Shown here piece by piece: positions 42,936-52,247 of a stretch of DNA of 64,000 nt. Within the stretch, counting starts at the first letter, position 1, and the number at the start of each line of letters is the position of its first letter. This DNA comes from Asparagopsis taxiformis. Lineage: Eukaryota > Rhodophyta > Florideophyceae > Bonnemaisoniales > Bonnemaisoniaceae. The DNA is taken from positions 186,001 through 250,000 of the forward strand of contig JALQPE010002338.1 in assembly GCA_030407315.1 (NCBI GenBank), written 5' to 3'. Both the position numbers and the translations under genes were made by a program. The notes beneath the pieces are model-generated. The model was given only the letters and a program-made list of their open reading frames with translations, was not told the DNA's origin and ran no database searches.

Positions 42936-43345
42936 ACATAGTATCTAGTTGGTAAATATCAATGTCCGTGTCTGCCCAGCTTTGCTGGATGTCAACGATG
43001 GCTTCGACCAATATCGAAGGTTTTTAAATGTGTATATGTAAGCTGGAAAGAACTATAACTAACAAAAAGACGTGGCATTTTGACCCATCTGCCACGCACC
43101 CTGCCATTTGCACGACTGCAATTGAAACCACGTTTGCTCAGCATCACGGCTCCAAAAAAAACCATTACACGCTCCATAAATCAAGCCACTGCAAGTTGTC
43201 CAAGTCGACGTCACTCATTTCTCAAACTCGAGATCCATGTGCACGGGTCGACAACACCGTGTGACTCGTCCCTGCTCAACAGAAGATGAGTTTATCCGAA
43301 ATGGACCCGATCGCCCCCGCTTCAGTACTACGCAAAACTGGCAAA
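42936..43345. other. 3' spacer between convergent genes
   Basis: 410 nt between the stops of glutathione reductase and the DUF218-domain gene. Nothing recognised. Confidence 0.5.
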
Positions 43346-45142
43346 CTACGCCGAATCCCCTGTGGGAGGCCTAGTCAGTTTCCGCGTCGTTTGCTTCTGC
43401 TTCTTCGCTGCAGTGGTAGCACCCTCCTTTCGTTTCCTGCCCGCACTCGCTGTCCTAGTGGATGCGCGCGTCGTTGCCGACCGCTGTCGTGTTTGACTAC
43501 GCGAGCGAGGACTTGCAGATGGTGGATCGAGCCGCGCACTCGATAGTGGTTCTGATAGCGAGTCGGATGATGCCGTGCGTGCTGGTGAGCGCGTGCGTCT
43601 GGGTGATTGCGGAACCTGTGAAAACGAACTGTCCGCGATAACGACATGTGGACCGTCTCGTGTGATGCGTTTGCCGTTGCCTTTGAACATTGTGGTGCCA
43701 CGCCAAGTTACCTCGCTTCCAATGTTTGTGCTTGCACGCTTGGAAGGCCTCTTGATTGGGGCAACATCTGCTCGTTCAAAGTCTGCTGGATCAGAGCAGT
43801 CTGAGACTAGTTGGTGATCGGGGTCAGTATCAGCATTGGTGGAGGATGGGGGCGGTGGTGTGGGTACTTTAGTGACCTCATGGTCTGTGACGTATGCGGT
43901 CATGTCGTCCATGATTGCCATGCGGTCATGTACTCGAAGGACGCGGTCTGGGTCCATCAGTTTTCTCATCTTTGTGATGGTCGAGGTGAGCAATTTATGT
44001 GCAAGATCAAGGTGCGCCGGTTGCACAGAGGCACCAGTTTCGTTTAGAGGGTTCAAAAGGGTGTGCACCTCGCGAACATCATGAATGGCGAGTTCGAGCG
44101 TTTCAGCATGTGTGCGCATATCTGTGCGGAAGCCTCCAGTGGTGGAGGTTCGTGCATCAATGACACGGTACATTTCGCGCATTTTGGCAAACGTCTCGTT
44201 CAAACGGTGCAAGTTTTCTTTGGCAATGAACTGTCTGTCATGTATGGCGCCGTTGAGGTTAACAAGCACGATTGCGAGGTCGTTTGCAAGGACGACGGCG
44301 CGACCCAAGAAAGCTGTTGCTGCGTCGCGGGACACACAGAAGGGATAGGCGGCGAAGATGCAATTCCATGTTGCAGCGGAAACTTCGAGCGGGAAAAGTA
44401 CCGACTGGCGGGGGGAGAGACGGTGAATTTCCTGAATACGAATGAGGTGATAGTCGCTGGAGACGAGGGTAAAATGACATGCGGAAACTGCAGAAGAGCC
44501 GGAGCGTCTTCGGAGTTCCTCAATTACATTTTGAAGATTCTCCTTGGTGTTGTGACTATTCTCTTCGAGAATGAATTGGAATTTGTCGACGGAAACGGAA
44601 GCTTCCTCACAGACGGATCTGAAGAAAGCATAACCGGCGGCAGCCTCGGAGAGAGCGGCCTCATCATTGAGGCCGCGACCTCCAGTAAATACAATTACAT
44701 CTGGACTGAGGGCTCCCGATGCAATTTGTTTCACGAGGGTCACGACGCGCTTGGCGTATTCGACGGTGATTTGATCCCGAATGAGATGCTTGCCGAACAC
44801 GACGACGACGTGAGTCGTAGCGGAGAGATAGCCGAGGGGTGCATCTTTGGGGCAGTGGAGGTGATTATTTTGAATGCTCCTGACGTGGAGGAGGTCTGCG
44901 ATGCGTTCGGTAAGTTCGTGAAGGTTGGCGAGCGATGCAGGTTGGGATGCATTTCGAGGGTTGATTCGTTGTTGAGCGGGGTCTGGGTTAGCGTCTCGGT
45001 TGGAAGGAAGGGTGCAGCGTGGCTTGTCGCGACGGAGGGAGGGCGACGGAGCTGCGGATTGCGAGTTACAGAATGGGCGAATGAAGGTAGAAGTGTTTGT
45101 TGGGAGAGGGGGTGATGCAAAAGCGGAAGGTTGAGAATGCAT
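43346..45142 (-). CDS. DUF218 (YdcF/SanA-like) domain protein with basic Ser/Arg-rich tail
   Basis: 598 residues from the ATG at 45142; eight upstream codons reach only a TTG. The Ser/Pro-rich N-terminus (about 60 residues) could be a transit peptide. The DUF218 domain spans about 115-270: HVVVVFGKHLIRD, VIVFTGGRGLNDE, ILEENSHNTKENLQNVIEEL and TLVSSDYHLIRIQEI, the expected order (GG loop, E-x-x-S-x-N-T-x-E-N, V-T/S-x-x-Y-H-x-x-R). A helical region follows. The last 180 or so residues are low-complexity, Ser/Arg/Thr-rich, ending in Lys/Arg clusters like a nuclear signal. The bacterial family is linked to envelope and SAM-binding functions; the eukaryotic role is unknown. A 350-codon frame on the opposite strand (44063-45115) is a shadow. 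Confidence 0.8.
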   Translation of the reverse strand: MHSQPSAFASPPLPTNTSTFIRPFCNSQSAAPSPSLRRDKPRCTLPSNRDANPDPAQQRINPRNASQPASLANLHELTERIADLLHVRSIQNNHLHCPKDAPLGYLSATTHVVVVFGKHLIRDQITVEYAKRVVTLVKQIASGALSPDVIVFTGGRGLNDEAALSEAAAGYAFFRSVCEEASVSVDKFQFILEENSHNTKENLQNVIEELRRRSGSSAVSACHFTLVSSDYHLIRIQEIHRLSPRQSVLFPLEVSAATWNCIFAAYPFCVSRDAATAFLGRAVVLANDLAIVLVNLNGAIHDRQFIAKENLHRLNETFAKMREMYRVIDARTSTTGGFRTDMRTHAETLELAIHDVREVHTLLNPLNETGASVQPAHLDLAHKLLTSTITKMRKLMDPDRVLRVHDRMAIMDDMTAYVTDHEVTKVPTPPPPSSTNADTDPDHQLVSDCSDPADFERADVAPIKRPSKRASTNIGSEVTWRGTTMFKGNGKRITRDGPHVVIADSSFSQVPQSPRRTRSPARTASSDSLSEPLSSARLDPPSASPRSRSQTRQRSATTRASTRTASAGRKRKEGATTAAKKQKQTTRKLTRPPTGDSA

Positions 45143-45920
45143 CGTTGTTTGAGTCGAGCTGAGCAAAAGTCGGATGGAGCTGGGTTGGACTGAGCTGCGC
45201 TGCAGAGCGGCTTGGCTCGGTTAAATCGCAAGTTGTGTGGTGTGTTGCGGTACGGTGATAAAAGATAAAAGATGAAGCTGGGAGAGCAGGAGGCGTTTGC
45301 TAAGACGTGTGTGAAGCACTGCAGAGAATTGGCCAACCACAAGGCGGCGTGCAAATCTCTGGCCATGGGATGAATTGGTTAAAATTTTGTGACCATGAAA
45401 TGAGCTGCTCGATATGGGAGATGAGTGGACCGAAAGGACTGTGGGAGGCGACCAACCGTGGCATGCCAAGTGGCTAAGACATCCAGTTTGTGGATGACGT
45501 GCTGTGTTTGACGGCGTATGCGCGCACTGGGTGGCGGGGCATTCGCGTGTAGCACCCGAGTTGAGATGCAAAATTAACGGCTGAAATGCAACGCTGTTTG
45601 CACAACAAATTGAGATGTCATTTCGTTGGCCACTGTACGTCCAGTGCCGACCTTTGACACATTCGAATTGATCAGCTCAAATTTCTCCATCGCCTTCCAC
45701 CGAGAGTCCCACTTGCATTTACTTGTCGGCACGAAATTATCCCCAATCTGCCGCCTTCGAATTTCCAGTCACACCCGACACAATTAGCAATGCCTCTAAG
45801 CCACCTTCCAATTTTACTAACCAACTTCGCACCATCGTTATTACATCCCAACTGCGACCATATAAATCCATTACCTAGACATTAGTCCACCCTTCTTCGC
45901 CAACCCAACCATCCACAATC
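45143..45920. other. Divergent promoter region
   Basis: 778 nt between the start of the DUF218 gene (minus) and the kinase gene (plus). The right end carries the kinase TATA box. No gene supported. Confidence 0.5.
45861..45866 (+). promoter_or_regulatory. TATA box candidate for the protein kinase gene
   Basis: TATAAA lies 54 nt before the ATG at 45921, a plausible distance for a short leader. Confidence 0.5.
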
Positions 45921-46934
45921 ATGGCTCCACTCAACTATCAATCCCTCCGCGTCGGCCCATACGAGCTTCAGGAAACGCTAGGCGAAGGAAACTTTGGCAC
46001 TGTACGACGTGCACTCCATCTATCTACAAATGTCTACTATGCAGTTAAAGTTGTGGAAAAGGACAAGCTTCAACGCGATCTACCCCGTAACCTCGATATT
46101 CGTCGCGAAATGTCCATTCTCCGAGCCATAAATCACCCAAACATTGTCCACCTCCACGAAGTAATGACGTCTGCGAAAAACTTTTATCTCGTCATGGATC
46201 TTGCCGCTGGTGGTGACTTTTTCCACATGATCTCCAACACAGGCCGTTTATCCGAGCCGCTAGCGCGCAAATATTTCCGTCAACTCGTCAATGCTATCTC
46301 GCACTGTCATTCGCTCGGCGTCTTCCATCGCGACCTTAAACCGGAGAACATTCTGCTCACCGAAGCTGGCGATTTAAAAGTAACCGATTTCGGTTTTAGC
46401 GCAATGAAAGATCACGGCCAGGTGCTGCTCAAAACTAGCTGCGGCTCGCCACACTACTGCGCTCCAGAAGTCTGGAACGGTTCTCAGAACGGTTACGAAG
46501 GTCGAAAATCAGATGCTTTTTCAATCGGTGTCGTTCTCTTCGTACTTCTCACTGCCGAACAGCCGTTCGCCGGCAGTGACGATGACAGAGTTTTGCAAAA
46601 GGTGAACAAATGCGACGTGAAATATCCCAACTATCTATCCGCAGACGCTGTCGACATGCTAAAAAAACTGCTCATACGTGACCCGAAGAAACGTTGGGAT
46701 TTGAAAATGGTCAAGCGGCACCCGTTCTATCTTACAGGTTCCTTACCACCAGAGCAGGCAGACACACTGCTGGACGATTATATCCCAATGCCAGATCCAG
46801 GATGCACTGTACCGACCAACAAATCACCAGTGTGTGTCACCAATAGCGCTGTGGGTTGCTTCGATTTATTTCATGCGAAGAAGAAGAACCGCAGAATGAC
46901 TGCTGCGTGTCATAATGAAATGCCAGTGGTTTAA
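45921..46934 (+). CDS. Serine/threonine protein kinase, SnRK3/CIPK-AMPK-like catalytic domain
   Basis: 337 residues. A complete kinase domain runs from about 13 to 274: glycine loop GEGNFG (21-26), catalytic Lys43 in AVKV, HRDLKPEN (136-143), DFG (156-158), activation segment KTSCGSPHYCAPE ending 181-183, DAFSIGVVLFVLL, and HPFY closing lobe XI. The CAMK-group layout is closest to plant CIPK and yeast SNF1-like kinases. After the domain only about 60 residues remain, and I see no NAF/FISL motif or UBA/KA1 domain, so it is a short, catalytic-domain-only member. The tail is Cys-containing and basic (KKKNRR). Substrates and activation are unknown; Thr/Ser residues in the activation loop are present for phosphorylation. 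Confidence 0.9.
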   Translation: MAPLNYQSLRVGPYELQETLGEGNFGTVRRALHLSTNVYYAVKVVEKDKLQRDLPRNLDIRREMSILRAINHPNIVHLHEVMTSAKNFYLVMDLAAGGDFFHMISNTGRLSEPLARKYFRQLVNAISHCHSLGVFHRDLKPENILLTEAGDLKVTDFGFSAMKDHGQVLLKTSCGSPHYCAPEVWNGSQNGYEGRKSDAFSIGVVLFVLLTAEQPFAGSDDDRVLQKVNKCDVKYPNYLSADAVDMLKKLLIRDPKKRWDLKMVKRHPFYLTGSLPPEQADTLLDDYIPMPDPGCTVPTNKSPVCVTNSAVGCFDLFHAKKKNRRMTAACHNEMPVV

Positions 46935-47782
46935 ATAGCGCGACGAATTGATGTTCCACTCGGCCTTCGAGCATATAATTTTGCAAACGATAGTACCCTT
47001 CACAATTAGCTGCTATGATTTGAAAGTGCTGGTCTCTCAATGTGGTTCAACCAATATGTTACTTGCTCATAACAGCTTATCGTATGACTCAGTAAAAACT
47101 TTTGAACATAACATACTTCTTCCAGTTCCTGAAAGACATTGTGGATCATAGACCTACCAGGTCTAAATATAACCAGTGGTTGTGACATCGATCTGGGTTT
47201 TTTCCTACCCTGGCATACTAGAATCACTCTATTGTTTTCTAATACGTATTGCTCAGACAGTAACTTGGACATTCAAGTACATTTGATGGAAGTTCCATGA
47301 GGAATGAAGGTTTGGGATGAAATTGTTTCTGTCCATAAAAACCGGTACGTGACATCTCGCGATATCTGGATTTGGACAATTCATCTGACAAATTGGAAAT
47401 GGAATTGCAGGGTTTATTGGGGCATTACGTATGTGCTTCAGAGGCGTTTGTTAGAAGTTGTAACCCCGGGGGGATATGACGTGTACCCAACACAGCGACG
47501 CTTTAGAAGAGAAATGCAGGATGTGTCAACAGAAATGGAATGGGCCAGACGTGTGGACACTGTTTGCTATTACATTACACGGCACATCTGACCAACTTAC
47601 TGTACTGCAGTGCTTGGCGCAAGAAACGTTGTGTAGCAAACTGTTCAACCAACTCATTATCGATATCTCCCTATGTTGTAAGCAATGTCACGTTCATCTG
47701 TCCGCATCCTTTCTAACTCAATATGTGGAAACAAATCAACCCTAACCAGCACTCCAACACAAGCTGATACACTGAGATCTTT
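46935..47782. other. 3' spacer between convergent genes
   Basis: 848 nt between the kinase stop and the FIST gene stop. One Trp-rich 95-codon frame (47304-47591) is unsupported. No repeats seen. Confidence 0.5.
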
Positions 47783-49099
47783 CTACTCAAACAAACCGAT
47801 GCCAACAGCAAGGTTGGAATGTAGATTACATCCCTTGAGCTCACCCTGCTCACCGAAAACTGTCATTCCAATCAATGGCGCCTTATCCTTCAATCCCATG
47901 AGACTATCATCAAGCTCGTCACCCACAGCTATGCTAAGTCCACCACAATAGATTGCAACACCAGCTGAAGGATTCCCAATTCCACCCCGACGTCTAGCCT
48001 CTTCATACGCCGCTTCAAGCCCGATTGCAGCTGCATTTGACGACGAACCACCGCCTTGTTTCGACATTACTGTCAATCGTTCACCAGTCTCTGCTTCCGC
48101 GAACAACCCAATCGATCCGTCGGCGCCAATCTCTGCGGCATGGATGGAAACGTACGCGCCGTTCTTTCGTTCAATTCCTAACGGAAAACCAGCACTTTCA
48201 ACTATGATGCTTCCACCTGATTCTGCCTGTTCCGCAATGGAATCGCCCATCCATTCCTTGAGCACGTCGCCGGCTCGCCGACCGTCCAGCTCGTGAATCG
48301 TTCGTCCAGACGCCTTTGTGATGGCTGCGGATGTCTCCGTCGGTTCGTAAGGCGGATGCAAACATGCACCGAATTTGACTCCTTCTGATACACCAAGTAA
48401 TGACACGCCGGAAGAAAACATGCCAGATGATGTAATCAATTTCCAATCTCCAGCCACTGCTTCATCGGCCGCAGAACCACCAAATAGTTGAACCGACTCT
48501 CCCAATACACTGGATGCACCGCGAAGTGCCTCCGACTCAATACCGGGCGTTGCATGGAATATAGCACTCTTCACTCCGGCCGGCAACTGCGCTGCTGCAA
48601 GTGCACCAGCTTCATATGGTGACACTGTGTCTGTGACTTCAGCGGCGGCAGCTGATACACCAGATGGGGCTGAGAGTAGCAGAACGGCAAGGCCGTTTTG
48701 GACAGACCCATCGTTGGTGAGGATGGCGCGATGGGTCGTGATACCATGAATAGTTGTACCGGGGAGAAGCTCTTGAAGTAAAGCGTTTAGAACCTCAAAG
48801 TCCCGTGTGCAAGTTGCAGTGACAATTGCAACTGTTGGAGTTGCAGATGCGGGTAAATGGGACTTGGCGGTTGAAATGGCTTCTCGAATAGCAGTGGCTG
48901 TGTCAGCGTCTGATGATTGGCCGTAGCCTGTTGCCAATGCCGCTTTAGGGGTTGTCATGATTCGAGAAAAGTGGCTTGTGTGTATCCTAGAGGGCGTGGT
49001 GCGATTCAATCGTCGGAAATGATCAATTGGACGTTTGCTGGCTAAAGTGGACAAGCTGTGCGTTTTTGGACGTAGCGGTATTGAGGCAATGAAAGCCAT
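47783..49099 (-). CDS. FIST-domain (FIST_N + FIST_C) sensor-like protein, organelle-type N-terminus
   Basis: 438 residues from the ATG at 49099. The first 47 residues are basic and Ser/Thr/Arg-rich up to a second Met (MTTPKAALATGYG), as in a mitochondrial or plastid presequence. The FIST_N part (about 50-255) contains TTHRAILTNDG, VSPYEAGALAAAQL, SAIFHATPGIESEALRG and QLFGGSAADEA; the FIST_C part (about 265-430) contains GRTIHELDGRRAGDVLKEW and ends CNLHSNLAVGIGLFE. In bacteria FIST is a small-ligand sensing module attached to signalling outputs. Here it stands alone with no output domain. The ligand is unknown; amino-acid binding was suggested for the family. Confidence 0.88.
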   Translation of the reverse strand: MAFIASIPLRPKTHSLSTLASKRPIDHFRRLNRTTPSRIHTSHFSRIMTTPKAALATGYGQSSDADTATAIREAISTAKSHLPASATPTVAIVTATCTRDFEVLNALLQELLPGTTIHGITTHRAILTNDGSVQNGLAVLLLSAPSGVSAAAAEVTDTVSPYEAGALAAAQLPAGVKSAIFHATPGIESEALRGASSVLGESVQLFGGSAADEAVAGDWKLITSSGMFSSGVSLLGVSEGVKFGACLHPPYEPTETSAAITKASGRTIHELDGRRAGDVLKEWMGDSIAEQAESGGSIIVESAGFPLGIERKNGAYVSIHAAEIGADGSIGLFAEAETGERLTVMSKQGGGSSSNAAAIGLEAAYEEARRRGGIGNPSAGVAIYCGGLSIAVGDELDDSLMGLKDKAPLIGMTVFGEQGELKGCNLHSNLAVGIGLFE

Positions 49100-49966
49100 T
49101 TTGAGCAGAGGTTGGCTGGGATGTATCGGGTGGTATTCCGTTTGTAGGCCAGGAGACCAACTCTACTTGACGGGCTATATAATTGCGTGATGCAAGCTCA
49201 GTATATTTGAGAATCTCGCAACGAGAGAAATGTTGTGGCAGATGAGCAGGTTTGTGGCTGTGTGCCCTGCTCAGGGAATAGAATTGGACTTGGTCGAGGT
49301 GACCAGCAGATTGATATCTGAAGAAATTTTCCGGGCAGCGATTGGCCGATCTTGAACATCCTCCCCTCACTGTTCTATGAATACGATTCTGTGGAAGAGA
49401 AGCCCTTGTTCTGTGTTTTAAAATTGAGTTTCACTCTTGGCAATTAGGAATTATGTCGATCTCTGATGATTCAATTTGCAATAACTTGAGTGTCCTGTTT
49501 CTGATCAATTTCTTAGTATTTTTTGAAATGAACTTGTAGTACGGTCGTTTTCCAGATATTTATTTTAAAAGCCATTGTTTGATCCAGAGGTCTCGTAGAC
49601 CTCAATTGTGACGGGGGGCTTTGCAGAAAGTAAGTTCATCTCAAGTTGCTGCACGTGCTGTACTACAACTCGTAGAAATTGGATGCGAATACCTGGAAGA
49701 GTAGCGCTGGATGAGTGAGCACATACATGCGTATGAGGGAATCCTATCCAGCACGTATTCTAATATTACAAGCAATGGAATGGTCGGCATTGAACTTTAG
49801 TCACATACTCAACTTTCAACTAAGCGACAGTGTATCTCATATTTGATGGGGACTTTGTTTATCTTCGCAGATACTGCTATTGCAACATGTTTAGTTATTG
49901 TGTCTTTGAAAACCAACCGAAGGCAATCGGACGCCGACTATGGAGGAGAAATTTCACTTTCTGAGT
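49100..49966. other. Intergenic with FIST-gene promoter
   Basis: 867 nt between the FIST gene start and the 3' end of the next minus-strand gene. It includes a TATATA motif on the minus strand. Otherwise nothing. Confidence 0.5.
49176..49181 (-). promoter_or_regulatory. TATA box candidate for the FIST gene
   Basis: TATATA on the minus strand, 76 nt upstream of the ATG at 49099. Confidence 0.35.
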
Positions 49967-50749
49967 TCAGTTTGCCTTTTTCTCGTCAGATACAATTGCT
50001 GTTTGCATATCTACTGCCTTCCGTTCGCGTAGTAGCTTAACAATGCCACTAAACCACAGAAACAAAATAAATGCAGTTGGGTAAGATATTTCGACTGGTC
50101 GTTTCCCTTTCAAGACAGCAGCGACGAGTCGATCCACGAAAAACAGATTGAAGACACACCACACAACAAAGCAACACACAGCTGCATAAGCAGGAACACT
50201 CTTTTGTCGTTTCCCCAAAGCACTCCCGTATGTTCTCTCCAGTATGATAACAGCTAGACATATATAGCCCAACCCACCGACATAATGCGCTGTATGTAAC
50301 GGAAGCGTGCGGAAAATAGGATGCGTTGTTTCTTGGCGAAACATTTTGTTCACGATGACTTCATCCGAAAATACAACCAAGTCGCTAGCAAGCACGACGA
50401 TGTGGCAAAAATGTGCGCAGGCAGTCATCACAGCCGAGAATAACGACCATATACTTGAAGATGGCATTAATAAATGTATGCTGAAAACAACTGATGTCAC
50501 AGCTGCTGTTGAGCGCGATGCGAAACGAGGCCAGCCATTTTGCGCAAGTCGTTCCAATGTGATGTTTTTGGATTGCGATGAAATAAATACCAACATCAAG
50601 TAGAAGAATACCAGTCCGAATATGGTCCACATTGTCGAAAGACACATTCGTCGCGTAATTGTAATTTGCTTCATTTCAACAGGAGATACTTCGCCCGCTG
50701 GCTCTTGATTCTCGCGCTGCAGTGTTTCATCGCTCATCGTGCCAGACAT
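49967..50749 (-). CDS. Multi-pass membrane protein, unknown function
   Basis: 260 residues from the ATG at 50749. A hydrophilic, Glu-rich N-terminus of about 35 residues is followed by about six hydrophobic segments: TMWTIFGLVFFYLMLVFI (39-56), weaker ones near 80-97, SLFSAVMTACAHFCHIVVLA (101-120), GGLGYICLAVIIL (157-169), AYAAVCCFVVWCVFNLFFV (187-205) and YPTAFILFLWFSGIV (222-236). The tail is short and charged. His residues at TLPLHTAHYVG sit at the mouth of a helix. I recognise no family. The opposite-strand frame at 50307-50603 is a shadow. Confidence 0.7.
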   Translation of the reverse strand: MSGTMSDETLQRENQEPAGEVSPVEMKQITITRRMCLSTMWTIFGLVFFYLMLVFISSQSKNITLERLAQNGWPRFASRSTAAVTSVVFSIHLLMPSSSIWSLFSAVMTACAHFCHIVVLASDLVVFSDEVIVNKMFRQETTHPIFRTLPLHTAHYVGGLGYICLAVIILERTYGSALGKRQKSVPAYAAVCCFVVWCVFNLFFVDRLVAAVLKGKRPVEISYPTAFILFLWFSGIVKLLRERKAVDMQTAIVSDEKKAN

Positions 50750-51255
50750 CTCAATGTTCAGTTTTCCAAATCGTGGATGGGCAGCCGCTTATCTGCTGTC
50801 ATCCACAATTATAAACTGAACGAGATAAGTTTCCTCACCTGTAAACGTCGACAGCGGATCGGTTTCCCTTTGGAGGGCTTACAATGTGTGATATTTACGA
50901 GTGCTGTTGGGGAGTGTGGAGAGCGACCATTTCGAAAAAAAGTTGGCTACAAATTTCAAAATATGTTGCTCTCCCATGCCATGTCGGCGCATATTCAATA
51001 CAACTTCAAAGTTCCATCCCGTCCAATCTGGACTACGAAACGTTTGTAAGATCCCCCTCCGCGTCAGAAACGGGAAGACCTGTATTGCCTCGACTGCATG
51101 CCGTGTACACTCGTGTGATGAATTAATTCCAACACGCACATTTGTGAGATACGTCATTAGCAGTGTCAATCCAACTGTTTGTTACAAGAGAACGATTCGC
51201 CAGCAATCCTTCTCAAACAGCCGTTTCGGATTCCGCGTAACCACACATCGAAGTA
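50750..51255. other. Divergent promoter region
   Basis: 506 nt between the start of the membrane-protein gene (minus) and the DUF1295 gene (plus). Open frames crossing it lack any recognisable feature. Confidence 0.5.
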
Positions 51256-52242
51256 ATGGTGAAACCAGATTTGCAACTCGTGTTGCAAACTCTCTACGTC
51301 GCAACAACGCGCACACTGCCGACACTTCTTGAGACGCCAAACCTCTCTACACTTCATACCGCGATTATCTCATTGAATCCGCTCATCACAACCGTCTGGT
51401 CTCTAAGCATTGTTCCGTCGTTTCTACTTATTATCTCGATCATAACGCGCTCCACCAGCTGGCCACGACGTCTACGTCCGTTTATTCCATCCGTCGCCCT
51501 TCTATATGTCATTCATCCGTATATCAGTGCCGATAAGCGGACAGATGGTTGGTTGGATCTACGATTATCTGCGATGGCCATCATGCTCGCCCAATGGAGT
51601 GCAACGCGGTTCTTTTTTGATGTGGAATCCGGAATTTGGAAAGCCAACGTTGTGGATATTCGCGACGCATACATTCGATCTGGAATGACCTCACGGTTGC
51701 TGTTCTGGCTGCGATATATTATAGTTTCGTGCCACTATGTGACCTTTGTGTACGCAGGCCTAACAGCTCCCTTCTACACTGCATGGCTATCGCGTGGCGT
51801 AGTGCTCTTTGCTCAGATTGACGCGCTCGCAGTGGTGGGTATGATGCTTTGTCTGTGGATACGCCATGTAGCAGATTTGCAACAAGACACATTTGTGAAG
51901 CATGCGCAGCGCGTCGCGCGCAAAGATCGCGTCGATAAAAAGTCTGTAGTGCGACAAGAAGGCATGTTTGCGTGGTGCAGACAGCCTGCAGCTGCAGCGG
52001 AAATAGGCACATGGTGGTTTTGTCAGTTGTTTACAGTTGCCGCAAGTAATAGTTTGCTGAATTGGACTTTGTTGTTTCCAGTCTTGTACACAGCATTCAT
52101 AATCTCAGATACGGTCACTTTGGAACGATTTCTCGTGAAAAAGTATCCAAACTACGCGCGCTATCAACAACGTGTACCGCTCTTTCCATTTTTGGCATTC
52201 ACGAAAAGGCGCCCAACTGCAACAAAGTCCAAGGAAAATTGA
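51256..52242 (+). CDS. DUF1295 / steroid 5-alpha-reductase-like membrane protein
   Basis: 328 residues from the ATG at 51256, with about six to seven hydrophobic segments. The C-terminal part matches the DUF1295/ICMT-like fold: R-Q-E-G-M-F-A-W-C-R-Q-P (the place of the usual F-x-Y-S-R-H-P), AEIGTWWFCQLFTV, then LERFLVKKYPNYARYQQRVP, the typical end of the family where NADPH or S-adenosyl-methionine contacts lie. The usual SRHPNYFGE motif is altered here to CRQPAAAAE, losing His and Asn-Tyr, so catalysis may differ. Members reduce steroid or fatty-chain double bonds, or methylate in membranes. The gene stops 5 nt from the stop of the convergent hydrolase gene. Confidence 0.8.
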   Translation: MVKPDLQLVLQTLYVATTRTLPTLLETPNLSTLHTAIISLNPLITTVWSLSIVPSFLLIISIITRSTSWPRRLRPFIPSVALLYVIHPYISADKRTDGWLDLRLSAMAIMLAQWSATRFFFDVESGIWKANVVDIRDAYIRSGMTSRLLFWLRYIIVSCHYVTFVYAGLTAPFYTAWLSRGVVLFAQIDALAVVGMMLCLWIRHVADLQQDTFVKHAQRVARKDRVDKKSVVRQEGMFAWCRQPAAAAEIGTWWFCQLFTVAASNSLLNWTLLFPVLYTAFIISDTVTLERFLVKKYPNYARYQQRVPLFPFLAFTKRRPTATKSKEN

Positions 52243-52247
52243 TAGCA

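Noticed and set aside
44063..45115. 350-codon open frame on the plus strand
   Set aside because: It lies wholly antisense to the DUF218 gene, has no recognisable domain and has the composition expected of a mirrored frame.
47304..47591. 95-codon ATG-started plus-strand frame
   Set aside because: Trp/Arg-rich with no domain, lying in a spacer between convergent genes; nothing beyond its length supports it.
50307..50603. 98-codon plus-strand frame starting at an ATG
   Set aside because: Antisense to the membrane-protein gene at 49967-50749, without any domain.
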